NCBI RefSeq assembly: GCF_020179475.1
Contig: NZ_JAILXZ010000001.1
Location: 248,001-312,000, forward strand
Reading direction: 5' to 3'
Origin: Novosphingobium huizhouense
GTDB lineage: Bacteria; Pseudomonadota; Alphaproteobacteria; Sphingomonadales; Sphingomonadaceae
Length of the DNA stretch: 64,000 nucleotides
In this document: positions 34,072 to 43,508 of the stretch, piece by piece
Layout of the letters: each line of letters opens with the position of its first letter
How positions within the stretch are numbered: the stretch's first letter is position 1
Translations under genes and position numbers: made by a program
The notes under the pieces: model-generated
Told to the model about the DNA's origin: nothing
What the model saw: the letters and a program-made list of their open reading frames with translations, nothing else
Databases searched by the model: none

Positions 34072-34629
34072 TCAGTGTGTGGGTACGGCAACCTCTCGCC
34101 AATCGCCGGGGGCGAGGCCGTCCAGCGTCCAGTCGCCGATCCGCCAGCGCACCAGCCGCAGCGTGGGCAAGCCGACCGCGGCAGTCATGCGGCGGACCTG
34201 GCGGTTGCGGCCTTCGCGCAGGGTAAGCGCAATCCACGCATCGGGCACGGTCTTGCGGAAGCGCACCGGCGGATCGCGCGGCCAGAGCTGCGGCGGCGCG
34301 ATCGCCTCGGCCCCGGCGGGCAGGGTCATGCCGTCCTTCAGCCGCAGGCCCCGGCGCAGGCTTTCGAGCGCCGGTTCGGTGACCGTGCCTTCGACCTGGA
34401 CGAGGTAGGTCTTGGGCGCCTTGAACCGCGGGTCGGCGATGCGGGCCTGGAGGCGGCCGTCGTCGGTAAGCAGCAGTAGGCCTTCGCTGTCGCGATCAAG
34501 CCGGCCGGCGGGATAGACGCCCGGCACCGCGATGTGGTCCGAGAGCGTGGCCCGCGCCCCTTCCCCGGCGGTATCGGTGAACTGGCTGAGCACGCCGTAG
34601 GGCTTGTTGAACAGGATCAGCCGGGCCAT
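34072..34629 (-). CDS. rluE: RsuA/RluE-family pseudouridine synthase, 185 aa
   Basis: Modifies a uridine in ribosomal RNA; RluE acts on helix 89 of 23S rRNA. No S4 domain is present, which fits RluE rather than RsuA or RluB. The catalytic Asp is in [15 protein letters not shown] (about residues 42-56), after [12 protein letters not shown], and the GRNRQVRRM motif is near residue 140. It stops 10 nt before the protease gene start. The ATG lies only 12 nt from the ATG of the divergent RNase H-like gene. Confidence 0.88.
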   Translation of the reverse strand: MARLILFNKPYGVLSQFTDTAGEGARATLSDHIAVPGVYPAGRLDRDSEGLLLLTDDGRLQARIADPRFKAPKTYLVQVEGTVTEPALESLRRGLRLKDGMTLPAGAEAIAPPQLWPRDPPVRFRKTVPDAWIALTLREGRNRQVRRMTAAVGLPTLRLVRWRIGDWTLDGLAPGDWREVAVPTH

Positions 34630-34641
34630 GGGGCTTCGGGT

Positions 34642-35025
34642 ATGGCAAAAGCGGCGCGGGTGAAAGTCTTCTTCGACGGCGGCTGCCGCCCGAATCCCGG
34701 CGCGATGGAGTGCGCGGTGGTGACCGGCGGCGAGGCGTTCGTTCGCGACGACCTTGGCCAGGGCGGAAGCCACGAGGCGGAATGGCGCGCGGCGATCGAG
34801 GCGCTGCGGCTGGCGCGTGCGCGGGGGCTGACCGATTTCGTGCTGCTGGGCGATGCGCTGGCGGTGATCGCGGTGATCGAGGGGCGGACCCGGCCGAGGC
34901 CGGAAGCGGCGCCGCTGCTCGCCCAGTTCGAGGCGCTGGCGGGCGGTGAAAAAGTCCGCGTCCGCCATGTTCCAAGAGCCCGGAACCTCGCCGGAACAGC
35001 GCTGGCGAAACGCCATCCGCGCTGA
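34642..35025 (+). CDS. RNase H-like (reverse-transcriptase-like/DUF4440-independent) domain protein, 127 aa
   Basis: The product has the ribonuclease H fold pattern: [19 protein letters not shown] at about residues 9-27 with the first catalytic Asp, [15 protein letters not shown] with the Glu, and [14 protein letters not shown] with the second Asp, as in RnhA-like proteins. It is shorter than RNase HI and lacks its basic handle. Divergent from rluE with a 12-nt gap, so each promoter must lie in or near the other gene. Probable RNA:DNA hybrid nuclease, although activity is not certain. Confidence 0.75.
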   Translation: MAKAARVKVFFDGGCRPNPGAMECAVVTGGEAFVRDDLGQGGSHEAEWRAAIEALRLARARGLTDFVLLGDALAVIAVIEGRTRPRPEAAPLLAQFEALAGGEKVRVRHVPRARNLAGTALAKRHPR

Positions 35026-35032
35026 GGGGGGG

Positions 35033-35056
35033 GTTGACGGGGTTTACACTGTTCCA
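35033..35056 (-). repeat. Degenerate inverted copy of the GTGTCAAC repeat
   Basis: The stretch begins GTTGAC and continues GTTTACAC, then TGTTCCA. Read on the minus strand it matches most of the 23-bp unit found at 17517 and 17621. It lies 8 nt after the RNase H-like gene. Confidence 0.5.
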
Positions 35057-35211
35057 GGAAGAATAAACCGGCCCCCGCCCGACTGTCCCGAATCCCCGCG
35101 CAACCGGCTGATATTTCGACGCTTTCAAAGAGCCAGGGCCGCCCTTTTACGCGTACGCCCCGATGTAGGAAAGCCTTGCATATGCAAGGCATGTTTAAAC
35201 CCCCTTGCGGG

Positions 35212-35745
35212 TCACCCTTTCCAGGTGCGGCGTTCCTCGGCGGCGCGGAGCACTTCGTAGGAGACCTGGAGCCGCTGGAACTCCTTCGCGGCGGCCTCGT
35301 CGCCCGGGCGAACGTCGGGGTGGACGAGCTTGGCCTTGGCGCGCCAGGCCTTCTTCACCGCCTCGAAATCGGCGTCGGGTTCAAGCTCGAGCACTTCCAA
35401 CGCGCGCAGTTCGTCGCGGCTGCGGGTGCCATCGCCCGAGCCGCCCCATTCGGCCCAGGCCGCCTGGCGGAAGCCGGAGGCCTCGCCACGCTCGGCCTGC
35501 TCGCGGCGCTCGGCCTCTTCCTTGTCGAGCCCTTCGAAGTAGTTCCAGCCGGCGTTGTATTCGGCGGCATGCGCGGTGCAGAAGTACCAGCGGTCGGGGC
35601 TGTTGGGCGACTTGGGCGCGGGGCAGTTGCCCGGCTGGTCGCACCCGGCGCGATCGCACAGGCGCACGTTGACCGTCTCGCGGCTGCTGCCATAGCCGCG
35701 CCAGCGGGGAAAGCCCCAGTCGGTCGAACGCCCTTGCCGCGCCAT
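35212..35745 (-). CDS. DnaJ-domain protein, 177 aa
   Basis: The C-terminal J domain spans about residues 115-175 (RALEVLELEPDADFEAVKKAWRAKAKLVHPDVRPGDEAA) and carries the HPD motif that stimulates DnaK. The N-terminal half has a possible zinc site (CDRAGCDQPGNCPAP and FCTAHAAEYNAGWNYF), a pattern I associate with a family of alphaproteobacterial J proteins. Start ATG 35745. It lies downstream of pal on the same strand, with a 118-nt gap without a clear terminator. It acts as a cytoplasmic co-chaperone; the client is unknown. Confidence 0.88.
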   Translation of the reverse strand: MARQGRSTDWGFPRWRGYGSSRETVNVRLCDRAGCDQPGNCPAPKSPNSPDRWYFCTAHAAEYNAGWNYFEGLDKEEAERREQAERGEASGFRQAAWAEWGGSGDGTRSRDELRALEVLELEPDADFEAVKKAWRAKAKLVHPDVRPGDEAAAKEFQRLQVSYEVLRAAEERRTWKG

Positions 35746-35863
35746 CCTGCCTACCTTGTCGATCCCTTTTCAGACGAGAGGACGCCCAGCGCGAGACTCG
35801 TGCTCCGAGCCTTGCGCCATGGCGTCCTGCCGATAAAGCCCCTTTCGGGCTCAGGTGTTCCGC

Positions 35864-36382
35864 TTACTGGACGGTCAGCGTCACCGCGCGGCGGTTCTTG
35901 GCCCAGCTCGCCTCGTCCGAGCCGAGCGCGATCGGGCGCTCCTTGCCATAGCTGACCACGGTGATCCGCGAGGCATCGACGCCAAGGCTGACGAGGTAGT
36001 TCTTGGCCGCGTTGGCGCGGCGTTCGCCCAGCGCGATGTTGTAGTCGCGCGTGCCGCGCTCGTCGGCATGGCCTTCGAGCGTGACCATCTTGGCGGGGTA
36101 TCGCGCCAGCCACTGCGCCTGGCTCTGCAGGATGCCCTGGCTTTCGGTGTCGACGTTGTAGCGGTCGGTATCGAAGTGGATGGTGTCGGACAGGACCGAG
36201 GCGAGGAAATCGGCCTGGCTGCCGGGCACCGGGCCGGTCGGCTGCTCGGGCGGCATCGTCGTGGTCGAGCTCGCGGTCGGCTGCGGCGGCAGCTCCTTGG
36301 GCGCCTTGCTGGCGCAGGCGGCGAGCGAGAGGCTGGCGGCGACCAGCGCCAGCGCGGAAATATTGGCGGTCAGCTTGGGCAT
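35864..36382 (-). CDS. pal: Peptidoglycan-associated lipoprotein Pal, 172 aa
   Basis: Outer-membrane lipoprotein of the Tol-Pal system. A signal sequence ends in the lipobox LAAC (Cys at about residue 23), followed by a Pro/Thr-rich linker and an OmpA-like domain (residues 65-172) with the peptidoglycan-binding [23 protein letters not shown] motif. ATG 36382 is preceded by AGGAG. It is the last gene of the ybgC-tolQRAB-pal run, separated from tolB by a 235-nt gap that holds a tandem repeat. Needed for outer-membrane constriction during division. Confidence 0.95.
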   Translation of the reverse strand: MPKLTANISALALVAASLSLAACASKAPKELPPQPTASSTTTMPPEQPTGPVPGSQADFLASVLSDTIHFDTDRYNVDTESQGILQSQAQWLARYPAKMVTLEGHADERGTRDYNIALGERRANAAKNYLVSLGVDASRITVVSYGKERPIALGSDEASWAKNRRAVTLTVQ

Positions 36383-36522
36383 GAGGAGGGCTCCTGAAGC
36401 GAGACGTGAAGGGATTGTGCATCGCACACGGCGGAAGGGCAAACAAAAAGGGGAGAAATCCGCGGCCTTGTGGGGATCTCGGGAGGGGTATCCGACAAGC
36501 GTTGACCCCCCACCCCCAACCC

Positions 36523-36599
36523 CTCCCCACCGGGGAGGGGAGTTGGAAGTCGCGCTCCCCACCGGGGAGGGGAGTTGGAAGTCGCCCTCCCCACCGGGA
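36523..36599. repeat. 32-bp tandem repeat, about 2.4 copies, between tolB and pal
   Basis: The unit begins CTCCCCACCGGGGAG, a small palindrome, followed by GGGAGTTGGAAGTCGC. Copies begin at 36523, 36555 and 36587 (partial). It has no spacers and so is not a CRISPR array. It may form alternative hairpins in the tolB-pal transcript. Confidence 0.75.
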
Positions 36600-36617
36600 T
36601 GGGAGCAAACGCGACCG

Positions 36618-38024
36618 TCAGGGCAGCACCGGGCCCCAGGCGGGGTCGGAGGCGTCGACGGGCGTGTTGAGCTTGCGTTCGTTGCGGCCCGTGAGGTCGA
36701 CCTGCCAGATGCCGGTCTTGCCGCTGTTCTTCTCGGTGCGGAAGAACTGGATGATGCGGCCGTTGGGCGACCAGGTGGGCGCTTCATCCTGCCAGCTGTC
36801 GGTCAGGTCGCGCACGGACTGCCCGTTGGGGTCCATGACCGCGATGCGGAAGTTGCCGGCAATGTGGGTGAAGGCGATCTGGTCGCCGCGCGGGCTCCAT
36901 TCGGGCGTGGCGGCGCGCCCGCCAAAGAAGCTGATGCGGCGCTGGTTCGAGCCGTCGGCGTTCATCACGTAGACCTGCTGGCTGCCCGAGCGGTCGCTTT
37001 CGAACACGATCCTGCTGCCATCGGGCGAATAGGAGCCCCCGACGTTGATGCCTGGCGTGTTGGTCAGCCGCGTGGACGGGCCGCCCTGCGCCGAGACGCG
37101 GTAGATGTCGGTGTTGCCGCCGATCGCCATTGAATAGAGGATCCACTTGCCATCGGGCGACCAGCGCGGGGCGAAGGTCGGCCCCTTGCCCTGCGTGACG
37201 AGCCGCTGCTGCCCGGTGCCGATGTCGTAGACATAGATGCGCGGATAGCCGTTGAGGTAGCTGAGGTAGACGATCTTCGAATAGTCGGGCGAATAGCGCG
37301 GGGTAAGCGCGGTGGCCTGGCCATTGGTGATGAACCGGTGGTTGGCGCCATCGCTGTCCATGATCGCCAGCTGCTTGCGCCGGTGGTCCTTGGGACCGGT
37401 TTCGGCGATATAGGCGATCTTGCTGTCGAAGAACGGGTTTTCGCCCGAAAGCCGCGCATAGACCATGTCGGCGCACTTGTGCGCGGCGCGGCGCCATTCG
37501 GCGGGCTGGACGACGTAGCCCTGGCGGATCAGCTCGCTGCCCAGCGCCACGTCGTAGAGGTAGCAGCCGACCGTCAGCTTGCCGTCGGGCGCGGCCTTGA
37601 CGAAGCCCTGGACCAGCATCTCGGTCGAGCGGCCGCGCCAGAAATCGAACGAGGGCGCGGTGACCTGGAAATAGCCGATGCCGGGCAGCGCATCGGGCCC
37701 GACCGGCTTGAACAGGCCGTTGTTCTTGAGATCGTTGTAGACCACGCGGGCGAGATTGCGCCCGAGCGCTTCGGTGTTGCCGCCCTCGGCCGCAGTCGCG
37801 ACCGAAGCGTCGGTCGGGAAGGCGGGGATGGCGATGCCGAGATCCTGCCATTCGCTTTCGTCGGTGACCGAGCCGGTGAGGCCGCCGGCATCGGCGGGCG
37901 CCTGCGGGCCTTGCGAGGCGGACGAGGCGGGGAGCTGCTCGACTTGCGCGAAGGCAGGCGCGGGGAGCGAGAGGCCCGGCAGGGAAGCGAGGCCGATCAG
38001 CGGGGCGAACTTGACGGTCTTCAT
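36618..38024 (-). CDS. tolB: Tol-Pal system beta-propeller protein TolB, 468 aa
   Basis: Periplasmic protein linking TolA and Pal. A signal peptide (residues 1-26, ending APAFAQ) precedes an N-terminal mixed domain (about 50-200) and a six-bladed propeller with repeated SPDG and DSDG motifs, for instance [13 protein letters not shown] and [13 protein letters not shown]. Length is slightly above the usual 430. ATG 38024 overlaps the tolA stop as ATGA. Part of the complete tol-pal cluster. Confidence 0.95.
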   Translation of the reverse strand: MKTVKFAPLIGLASLPGLSLPAPAFAQVEQLPASSASQGPQAPADAGGLTGSVTDESEWQDLGIAIPAFPTDASVATAAEGGNTEALGRNLARVVYNDLKNNGLFKPVGPDALPGIGYFQVTAPSFDFWRGRSTEMLVQGFVKAAPDGKLTVGCYLYDVALGSELIRQGYVVQPAEWRRAAHKCADMVYARLSGENPFFDSKIAYIAETGPKDHRRKQLAIMDSDGANHRFITNGQATALTPRYSPDYSKIVYLSYLNGYPRIYVYDIGTGQQRLVTQGKGPTFAPRWSPDGKWILYSMAIGGNTDIYRVSAQGGPSTRLTNTPGINVGGSYSPDGSRIVFESDRSGSQQVYVMNADGSNQRRISFFGGRAATPEWSPRGDQIAFTHIAGNFRIAVMDPNGQSVRDLTDSWQDEAPTWSPNGRIIQFFRTEKNSGKTGIWQVDLTGRNERKLNTPVDASDPAWGPVLP

Positions 38025-39013
38025 TGCGACAACTTCCTGTCAAAGCGGAACTGGGCGACGCGCTTCCAGCTGGCGTAGTATTCCTTCGGCAACTGGAACG
38101 GCGCGGCAAGCTGGACCGCGCGGATCGCCTGTTCGGCGTGGCGCGCGGCCTGGGCGCGGTTGGCGTCGGTGAGGCCGGTCTGCGAGACAACGATCGGGCG
38201 CCCGGCGAGGCTGCCGTCGGGATTGAGATCCCAGGCAAGCACGGTCACCAGCTTTTCGACATCGACGCCCTGCGGCGAGGTCCAGTGCGGCTTGATCTGG
38301 CGCGAAATGGCGCCGACCAGCGCCGACTTCACTTCGGGCCCGACCGCCTGCGCCGGCGGCGTCTTCGCGGTGCCGGGCGCGGTCGCGCCGGGGATGCCCT
38401 TGAGGAAATCGCTGCCGACGCGGCTGCCGCCGGTGGGCGCATCGGGGCGGCGGCGCGGGGCCTCGTTGCCGGCGGGCGCGGGCTTGGCGGGCGCGGGCTT
38501 GGCGGGCGCGGACTGGGCCGCGGCAGGCTTCGCAGGCGCAGGCTTGGCCGGCGCGGGCGCGGGCTTCGACTGAGCGGGCTGCGGCCTTGCAGGTGCGGGC
38601 TTGGCAGGCGCGGGCTGGGGTCTGGGCTGCGGCCTCGGCTGAGGCTGCGGCTGAGGCTGGGGCTGCGGCTTCGGCTGGGGCTGCGGCTGGGGTGGCTGCG
38701 GCTTGGGCGGCGGCGGGAGCGGTGCGGGCTGCGGCGGCGCAGGCTGCGGTTGCGGCTGGGCCTCGGGCGCGGGCTCGCCCAGCTGCGGCGCGACGTCGGG
38801 CGCGGCCTGCGCGGCGGGGTCGGGCGAGGTCGAGGTGTCGGCGATCTCGTCCGAGAAGGTGATCGTCATCCGCTCGGGCGGCGGGGCGATGTCCTTGCCC
38901 GGCGGCGACAGCGTGAGCGCGGCAATCAGCGCGACATGCGCGACGAGCGCGAGGCCGAGCGCCAGCGCTTCCTCGCGGGTCATCCCCGATGTGCTCTCGC
39001 CACGCATCGCCAT
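38021..39013 (-). CDS. tolA: TolA/TonB-like energy-transducing protein, 330 aa
   Basis: A single N-terminal transmembrane helix (about residues 16-37, ALALGLALVAHVALIAALTL) anchors the protein. A very long low-complexity periplasmic linker follows (about residues 80-190), made of PQ, PQPQ and PAKPA repeats, and then a C-terminal globular TolA domain (VKSALVGAISRQIKPHWTSP, DLNPDGSLAGRPIV). It spans the periplasm to contact TolB and Pal, energised by TolQR. ATG 39013 is used; a second ATG is two codons on. Gap to tolR is 4 nt. Confidence 0.9.
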   Translation of the reverse strand: MAMRGESTSGMTREEALALGLALVAHVALIAALTLSPPGKDIAPPPERMTITFSDEIADTSTSPDPAAQAAPDVAPQLGEPAPEAQPQPQPAPPQPAPLPPPPKPQPPQPQPQPKPQPQPQPQPQPRPQPRPQPAPAKPAPARPQPAQSKPAPAPAKPAPAKPAAAQSAPAKPAPAKPAPAGNEAPRRRPDAPTGGSRVGSDFLKGIPGATAPGTAKTPPAQAVGPEVKSALVGAISRQIKPHWTSPQGVDVEKLVTVLAWDLNPDGSLAGRPIVVSQTGLTDANRAQAARHAEQAIRAVQLAAPFQLPKEYYASWKRVAQFRFDRKLSQ

Positions 39014-39017
39014 CGCG

Positions 39018-39473
<456 letters not shown>

Positions 39474-39477
39474 CGCC

Positions 39478-40179
39478 TTACTGCTCCAGCTCGCGGCTGA
39501 GGGTCGCGTGGAAGCGATCGGCGAAGCGGAACAGGCGCGATTCGAAGCGGTTCACGCGGTGCGAGAAGCGGTTGTAGGCGATGACCGAGGGGATCGCCGC
39601 GAACAGGCCGATGGCGGTGGCGAACAGCGCCTCGGAAATGCCCGGCGCGACCACCGCGAGCGAGGAATTCTGCTGCGCGCCGATGTTGAAGAAGCTGTCC
39701 ATGATGCCCCAGACGGTGCCGAACAGCCCGACGAAGGGCGCGACCGAGCCGACCGTGGCGAGGAAGTTCAAGCGGTTGGACAGCTTCTCGCTTTCGACGG
39801 TGACCGCATCCTCCATCGCGATGGCGAGGCGCTGGCGGGTGCCTTCGCGGTCGATCGCCTTCACCGCGGTCGAGTGGCGCCATTCGGCGAGCGCGGCGGT
39901 GACGACGCGGGCCGAGGGGATGTCCTTGCCCTTGTTCGCCTTCTGGAAGGCGTCGATGTCGCGCGCGTCCCAGAACTCCTCCTCGTAGGCGTCGCAACGG
40001 CGGCCGATGGCGATCATCCGCAGCGAGAAGCCGATGATGATCGTCCAGACCCACACGCTCGCCAGCACGAGCGCGCCCATCACGATCTGCACGACGATGT
40101 CGGCGTGGAGGAACAGCTCGACGGGGTTGAGCCGGGTGGGCGCGGCGGCGGCGCCGGCGGCGAGCAGGTCGAAGGTCAT
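39478..40179 (-). CDS. tolQ: MotA/TolQ/ExbB proton channel family protein TolQ, 233 aa
   Basis: Three transmembrane helices: about residues 20-50 (LFLHADIVVQIVMGALVLASVWVWTIII), 130-155 (LATVGSVAPFVGLFGTVWGIMDSF) and 170-195 (GISEALFATAIGLFAAIPSVIAYN), the last two carrying the conserved proton-channel residues. ATG 40179 overlaps the ybgC stop as ATGA; the frame upstream is not conserved. With TolR it converts proton motive force into movement of TolA. Confidence 0.94.
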   Translation of the reverse strand: MTFDLLAAGAAAAPTRLNPVELFLHADIVVQIVMGALVLASVWVWTIIIGFSLRMIAIGRRCDAYEEEFWDARDIDAFQKANKGKDIPSARVVTAALAEWRHSTAVKAIDREGTRQRLAIAMEDAVTVESEKLSNRLNFLATVGSVAPFVGLFGTVWGIMDSFFNIGAQQNSSLAVVAPGISEALFATAIGLFAAIPSVIAYNRFSHRVNRFESRLFRFADRFHATLSRELEQ

Positions 40180-40652
40180 GCGGGAGAAAGGCCTTCCTGG
40201 TTGAGTATGGTCCGGAATGCGGCGACCCATGCCGCCGGCTGGCGACGCGGGCGCCCCGAAGGCGCGACGAAGGCGACGCGCACCTCGGCGCTGCAGAGCA
40301 GCGTTTCGCCCCTGTCTGGTTGCTGAACGTATGCCTGCTGAACGAGGCGGCAGGTGGCGGGGGTGACTTCGGTTACGCGGCTGGCGACGTAGACGGCATC
40401 GTCGAGCCTCGCCGGGCGGAGATAGCGCAGCGCAAGCTCGGTCACGGCATAGGCGCCCTCGCCCGCATCGTGCGCGGCGCGCTGGCCGATGCCGAGCAGG
40501 CGCAGCATGTCGGAGCGGGCGCGTTCGAACCAGCGCAAGTAGTTGGCGTGATAGACGACGCCCGACAGGTCCGTGTCCTCGAAGTAGACGCGGACCGGGA
40601 ACAGGTGGACCGAGCCGTCGAAGCGGCCGCCGGGGGGATCGGGCGCAAGCAT
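40176..40652 (-). CDS. ybgC: Tol-Pal-associated acyl-CoA thioesterase YbgC, 158 aa
   Basis: Hotdog-fold thioesterase. The catalytic motif YFEDTDLSGVVYHANYLRWFERAR (about residues 23-46) holds the Asp and the YHANY stretch of the 4-hydroxybenzoyl-CoA thioesterase-like family. It heads the tol-pal operon as in most proteobacteria and overlaps tolQ by 4 nt. It acts in the cytoplasm on short or medium acyl-CoA or acyl-ACP. The link to Tol function is through gene order and remains unclear for the family. Confidence 0.92.
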   Translation of the reverse strand: MLAPDPPGGRFDGSVHLFPVRVYFEDTDLSGVVYHANYLRWFERARSDMLRLLGIGQRAAHDAGEGAYAVTELALRYLRPARLDDAVYVASRVTEVTPATCRLVQQAYVQQPDRGETLLCSAEVRVAFVAPSGRPRRQPAAWVAAFRTILNQEGLSPA

Positions 40653-40718
40653 GGGATGCAGGGCACCCTAGCCCAGCGGGGAATCGATGGGCAAGGACGC
40701 GTTAACTTTTCTGCCCGC

Positions 40719-41117
40719 TTATTGCGCCGCCCCGCCGCTCGCCGGCGCGAGCAGCGGCCCGAGGTAGCGCCCGGCGAAGATGTGGACGTGGAGGTGCGGC
40801 ACTTCCTGGTGGCTGTGCGTGCCCGCGTTGGCGAGCAGGCGATAGCCCGGCGCGACGAGGCCCGCCTCGCGCGCGACATGGCCGACCGCGCGGACGAAGC
40901 CGGCGATCTCGGCGTCCGAGGCCTTGGCGCTGAAATCGTCCCAGCTGACGTAGGGCCCCTTGGGGATCACCAGGATGTGCGTGGGCGACTGCGGGTTGAT
41001 GTCGTGGAAGGCGAGGCTCCACTCGTCCTCGTGGACCTTGCGGCAGGGAATCTCGCCGCGCAGGATCTTGGCGAAGATGTTCTGGTCGTCGTAGGGCTGG
41101 GTGGCGTCGACTGCCAT
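40719..41117 (-). CDS. HIT-domain nucleotide-binding protein, 132 aa
   Basis: Histidine-triad hydrolase of the HINT branch, acting on adenosine phosphoramidates. The triad motif HLHVHIFAGR is near residue 107, preceded by NIFAKILRGEIPCRKVHED at about 13-31 and ILVIPKGPY. ATG 41117 was chosen because AGGAG lies 9 nt upstream. It starts 1 nt after the hisE stop, so it is probably read with the his genes, an arrangement seen in related alphaproteobacteria. Confidence 0.92.
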   Translation of the reverse strand: MAVDATQPYDDQNIFAKILRGEIPCRKVHEDEWSLAFHDINPQSPTHILVIPKGPYVSWDDFSAKASDAEIAGFVRAVGHVAREAGLVAPGYRLLANAGTHSHQEVPHLHVHIFAGRYLGPLLAPASGGAAQ

Positions 41118-41118
41118 T

Positions 41119-41439
41119 TCAACTGCTCCTGCTCTGCTTCTCGACAATGCCCGAGGTGCCTTCGCGGCGGTTGAGTTCGGCGAGGACGGCGGACAGCGGC
41201 ACGCCCTTCTCGCCCAGCAGGACGAGGAGGTGGAAGACGAGGTCGGCCGCTTCGCCGGTCAGGTCCTGCGCATCGCCCGACAGCGCGGCGATGACGACTT
41301 CGGTCGCTTCCTCGCCCACTTTCTGCGCGATCTTGCCGAGGCCCTTGCCGTGCAGTTTCGCGACGTAGCTGGCCGCCGGATCGCCCTGGAGGCGCTCGGC
41401 GATGGTCGCTTCGAGGCGGAAGAGCGTGTCGTCGGTCAT
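41119..41439 (-). CDS. hisE: Phosphoribosyl-ATP pyrophosphatase, 106 aa
   Basis: Second step of histidine synthesis: PR-ATP to PR-AMP. All-helical MazG-like fold with KIAQKVGEEATEVVIAAL and EAADLVFHLLVLL, which supply the Mg-binding Glu and Asp residues. Stand-alone HisE, not fused to HisI. ATG 41439 fits the family start (MTDDTLFRLEATI); an ATG four codons upstream is an alternative. Located between hisF and the HIT gene. Confidence 0.92.
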   Translation of the reverse strand: MTDDTLFRLEATIAERLQGDPAASYVAKLHGKGLGKIAQKVGEEATEVVIAALSGDAQDLTGEAADLVFHLLVLLGEKGVPLSAVLAELNRREGTSGIVEKQSRSS

Positions 41440-41471
41440 GGGGGTGGGCATGGCCGCGCGCGCAGGCAGGG

Positions 41472-42233
41472 TCAAGAGCGGGCGGGCAGGCCTGCGGCGC
41501 GCAGGGCGGCGTGCGCCTCGGCGATCGAGTGCTGGCCGAAGTGGAAGATCGAGGCGGCGAGCACGGCGCTGGCGTGGCCCTTGGTCACGCCCTCGACGAG
41601 ATGGTCGAGGTTGCCGACCCCGCCGCTGGCGATCACCGGCACCGGCACGGCGTCGGCAATCAGGCGTGTCAGTTCGAGATCGTAGCCGGCCTTGGTGCCG
41701 TCGCCGTCCATCGAGGTGACGAGCAGTTCGCCCGCGCCCAGCTTGGCGAGGTTTTCGGCATGGGCGAGCGCGTCGATCCCGGTGGGCTTGCGGCCGCCGT
41801 GGGTGAAGATTTCCCACTTGCCGGGGCCAGTACGCCGCGCATCGACCGAGCCGACGACGCATTGCGCGCCGAAGCGTTCGGCAATGTCGCGCACCAGTTC
41901 GGGCCGAGCGACGGCGGCGGAATTGACCGCCACCTTGTCGGCACCCGCCAGCAGCAGCGCGCGCGCATCCTCTGCCGACCGGACACCGCCGCCGACGGTG
42001 AGCGGCATGAAGCAGACCTCGGCGGTGCGCGCGACGACGTCGAGCAGCGTGCCGCGCCCTTCGTGGCTCGCTGAAATGTCGAGGAAGCAGAGTTCGTCGG
42101 CACCCGCCTTGTCATAGGCGCGGGCCTGCTCGACCGGATCGCCTGCATCGCGCAGATCGACGAAGTTGACGCCCTTGACCACGCGGCCATCGCGGACGTC
42201 GAGGCAGGGAATGACTCGGACGCGGACGGTCAT
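41472..42233 (-). CDS. hisF: Imidazole glycerol phosphate synthase cyclase subunit, 253 aa
   Basis: TIM-barrel partner of His[19 protein letters not shown] at about residues 7-24 holds the first catalytic Asp; [14 protein letters not shown] near residue 175 holds the second; phosphate loops TVGGGVRS and IASGGVGN are intact. ATG 42233 begins the family start ([12 protein letters not shown]). It follows hisA after a 160-nt gap that contains hairpin repeats, while its partner hisH is separated from it by hisA, GH130 and SDR genes. Confidence 0.95.
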   Translation of the reverse strand: MTVRVRVIPCLDVRDGRVVKGVNFVDLRDAGDPVEQARAYDKAGADELCFLDISASHEGRGTLLDVVARTAEVCFMPLTVGGGVRSAEDARALLLAGADKVAVNSAAVARPELVRDIAERFGAQCVVGSVDARRTGPGKWEIFTHGGRKPTGIDALAHAENLAKLGAGELLVTSMDGDGTKAGYDLELTRLIADAVPVPVIASGGVGNLDHLVEGVTKGHASAVLAASIFHFGQHSIAEAHAALRAAGLPARS

Positions 42234-42250
42234 TGCATGTCTCCGAGATA

Positions 42251-42284
42251 CCCCTCCACCACCCTTCGGGCGGTCCCCCTCCCC
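42251..42284 (+). repeat. 34-nt dispersed repeat, copy A, followed by two hairpins
   Basis: The unit begins CCCCTCCACCACCC and ends GGTCCCCCTCCCC. It differs from the copy at 48550-48583 at one position. Directly after it come two stems, CTCCCCGTTT...AAACGGGGAG and CTCCCCATTT...AAATGGGGAG, filling the hisA-hisF gap. Confidence 0.7.
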
Positions 42285-42393
42285 GTTTGTGCTTTGCAAA
42301 AACGGGGAGGAACAATGAGGTCCTCCCCATTTTTGCAGGGCACAAATGGGGAGGTGGCAGCGGCAGGGCGGCTGACGGAGGGGCAATTCAACG

Positions 42394-43119
42394 TCATGCC
42401 TCGGCCATCGCGATGGCGGCGGCGAGGTCGAGCCTGCCTTCGAACAGGGCGCGGCCGGTGATGACGCCTTCGATGCCGTCGGCTTCGTGGATCTTGAGCA
42501 TGCGGATATCATCGATGCCCTTGACGCCGCCGCTGGCGATCACGGGAATATCGACGCGGCGGGCGAGGTCGACGGTGGCGTCGATGTTGACGCCCTTGAG
42601 CAGGCCGTCGCGGCCGATGTCGGTGAACAGCAGGCTGGCGACGCCCGCGTCCTCGAACCGGCGGGCGAGGTCGACGACTTCGACGTCGGACACATCGGCC
42701 CAGCCTTGCGTGGCGACCATGCCGTCGCGCGCGTCGACCGCGACGACGATGCCGCCGGGGAAGGCCCTGGCCATGTCCTTGACGAACTCGGGGTCCTTCA
42801 GCGCGGCGGTGCCCATGACGACGCGGCTGACGCCGAGATCGAACCAGCCTTCGACCGCTTCGCGCGTGCGGATGCCGCCGCCCAGTTGCACGTGGCCGCC
42901 GAACGACTTGAGGATGCCTTCGACCGCCTCACGGTTTTCGGCGCGACCGGCGAACGAGCCGTCGAGATCGACGACATGGAGGTACTGGCTGCCCGCAGCG
43001 GCGAAGAGCTGGGCCTGGTGCGCGGGATCGTCACCGTAGACGGTGGCGCGATCCATGTCCCCTTCGGCGAGGCGGACGACCTGCCCGCCCTTGAGGTCGA
43101 TGGCTGGAAAGACGATCAT
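42394..43119 (-). CDS. hisA: Phosphoribosylformimino-AICAR-phosphate isomerase, 241 aa
   Basis: TIM-barrel isomerase, fourth step of histidine synthesis. [14 protein letters not shown] at about residues 4-17 holds the catalytic Asp; the second acid is in TDIGRDG near residue 169; LGGGIRT and IASGGVKG form the phosphate sites. ATG 43119 fits the usual MIVFPAIDL start; an ATG six codons upstream also exists. Downstream is hisF; upstream is a 394-nt repeat-rich gap and then the GH130 gene, which interrupts the cluster. Confidence 0.95.
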   Translation of the reverse strand: MIVFPAIDLKGGQVVRLAEGDMDRATVYGDDPAHQAQLFAAAGSQYLHVVDLDGSFAGRAENREAVEGILKSFGGHVQLGGGIRTREAVEGWFDLGVSRVVMGTAALKDPEFVKDMARAFPGGIVVAVDARDGMVATQGWADVSDVEVVDLARRFEDAGVASLLFTDIGRDGLLKGVNIDATVDLARRVDIPVIASGGVKGIDDIRMLKIHEADGIEGVITGRALFEGRLDLAAAIAMAEA

Positions 43120-43171
43120 GGCCGCGGCGCGTAGCATCGGTTTGGCGCGGCGGGAAGGCGGAAGGGGATTT

Positions 43172-43393
43172 GGTTCGCGCAGAGAGCGCAGAGGCGCGGA
43201 GGAAGGGAAGAGGTTTGGGTCACGCAAAGACGCGAAGACGCAGACGGGCTGGTGCTTGCGGCAAAGCCGCTCTGTTTCCGCATTGGGGTGCCTAGCAGGG
43301 CCTGCGGCCCGCCAACGACCTCTTCGCGTCTTCGCGTCTTTGCGTGAGGCCCTTCTTTTCTTTGCTGCGGCCTCTGCGATCTCTGCGCGAACC
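43172..43393. repeat. 222-bp nested inverted repeat
   Basis: Outer arms of 24 nt (43172-43195 and 43370-43393) match at 23 positions when inverted; the left begins GGTTCGCGCAGAGAG. Inner arms of 22 nt (43220-43241 and 43326-43347) are perfectly complementary and begin TCACGCAAAGACGCG. An 84-nt centre separates them. No transposase is encoded. It resembles dispersed palindromic elements or a MITE-like unit. Confidence 0.75.
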
Positions 43394-43429
43394 ATCTTCC
43401 TGTGCCATGAGGTTGCGAGAAAAGGACAG

Positions 43430-43508
43430 CCCTTCGACAGGCTCAGGGCGGACGGTGTTGGGTTGAGCCCTTCTCCTGCCCGTTCGTGCCAGGCCTGTCG
43501 AAGCACCG
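43430..43508. repeat. Inverted pair of CTTCGACAGGC elements
   Basis: CCCTTCGACAGGCTC at 43430 and AGGCCTGTCGAAGCACCG at 43491 face each other. A similar inverted pair occurs at 51605-51676. The elements lie just after the GH130 stop. Confidence 0.6.

Noticed and set aside
35746..35863. Possible tRNA or small RNA in the gap between the DnaJ gene and pal
   Set aside because: No cloverleaf or CCA end could be drawn, and only a short stem around GCCCCTTTCGGGC was found.
36523..36599. Short direct repeats as a possible CRISPR array
   Set aside because: Units are contiguous without spacers, fewer than three full copies are present, and no cas gene is nearby.
43172..43393. The nested inverted repeat as an insertion sequence
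   Set aside because: It is too short for a transposase and encodes none. It is kept only as a repeat of unknown type.
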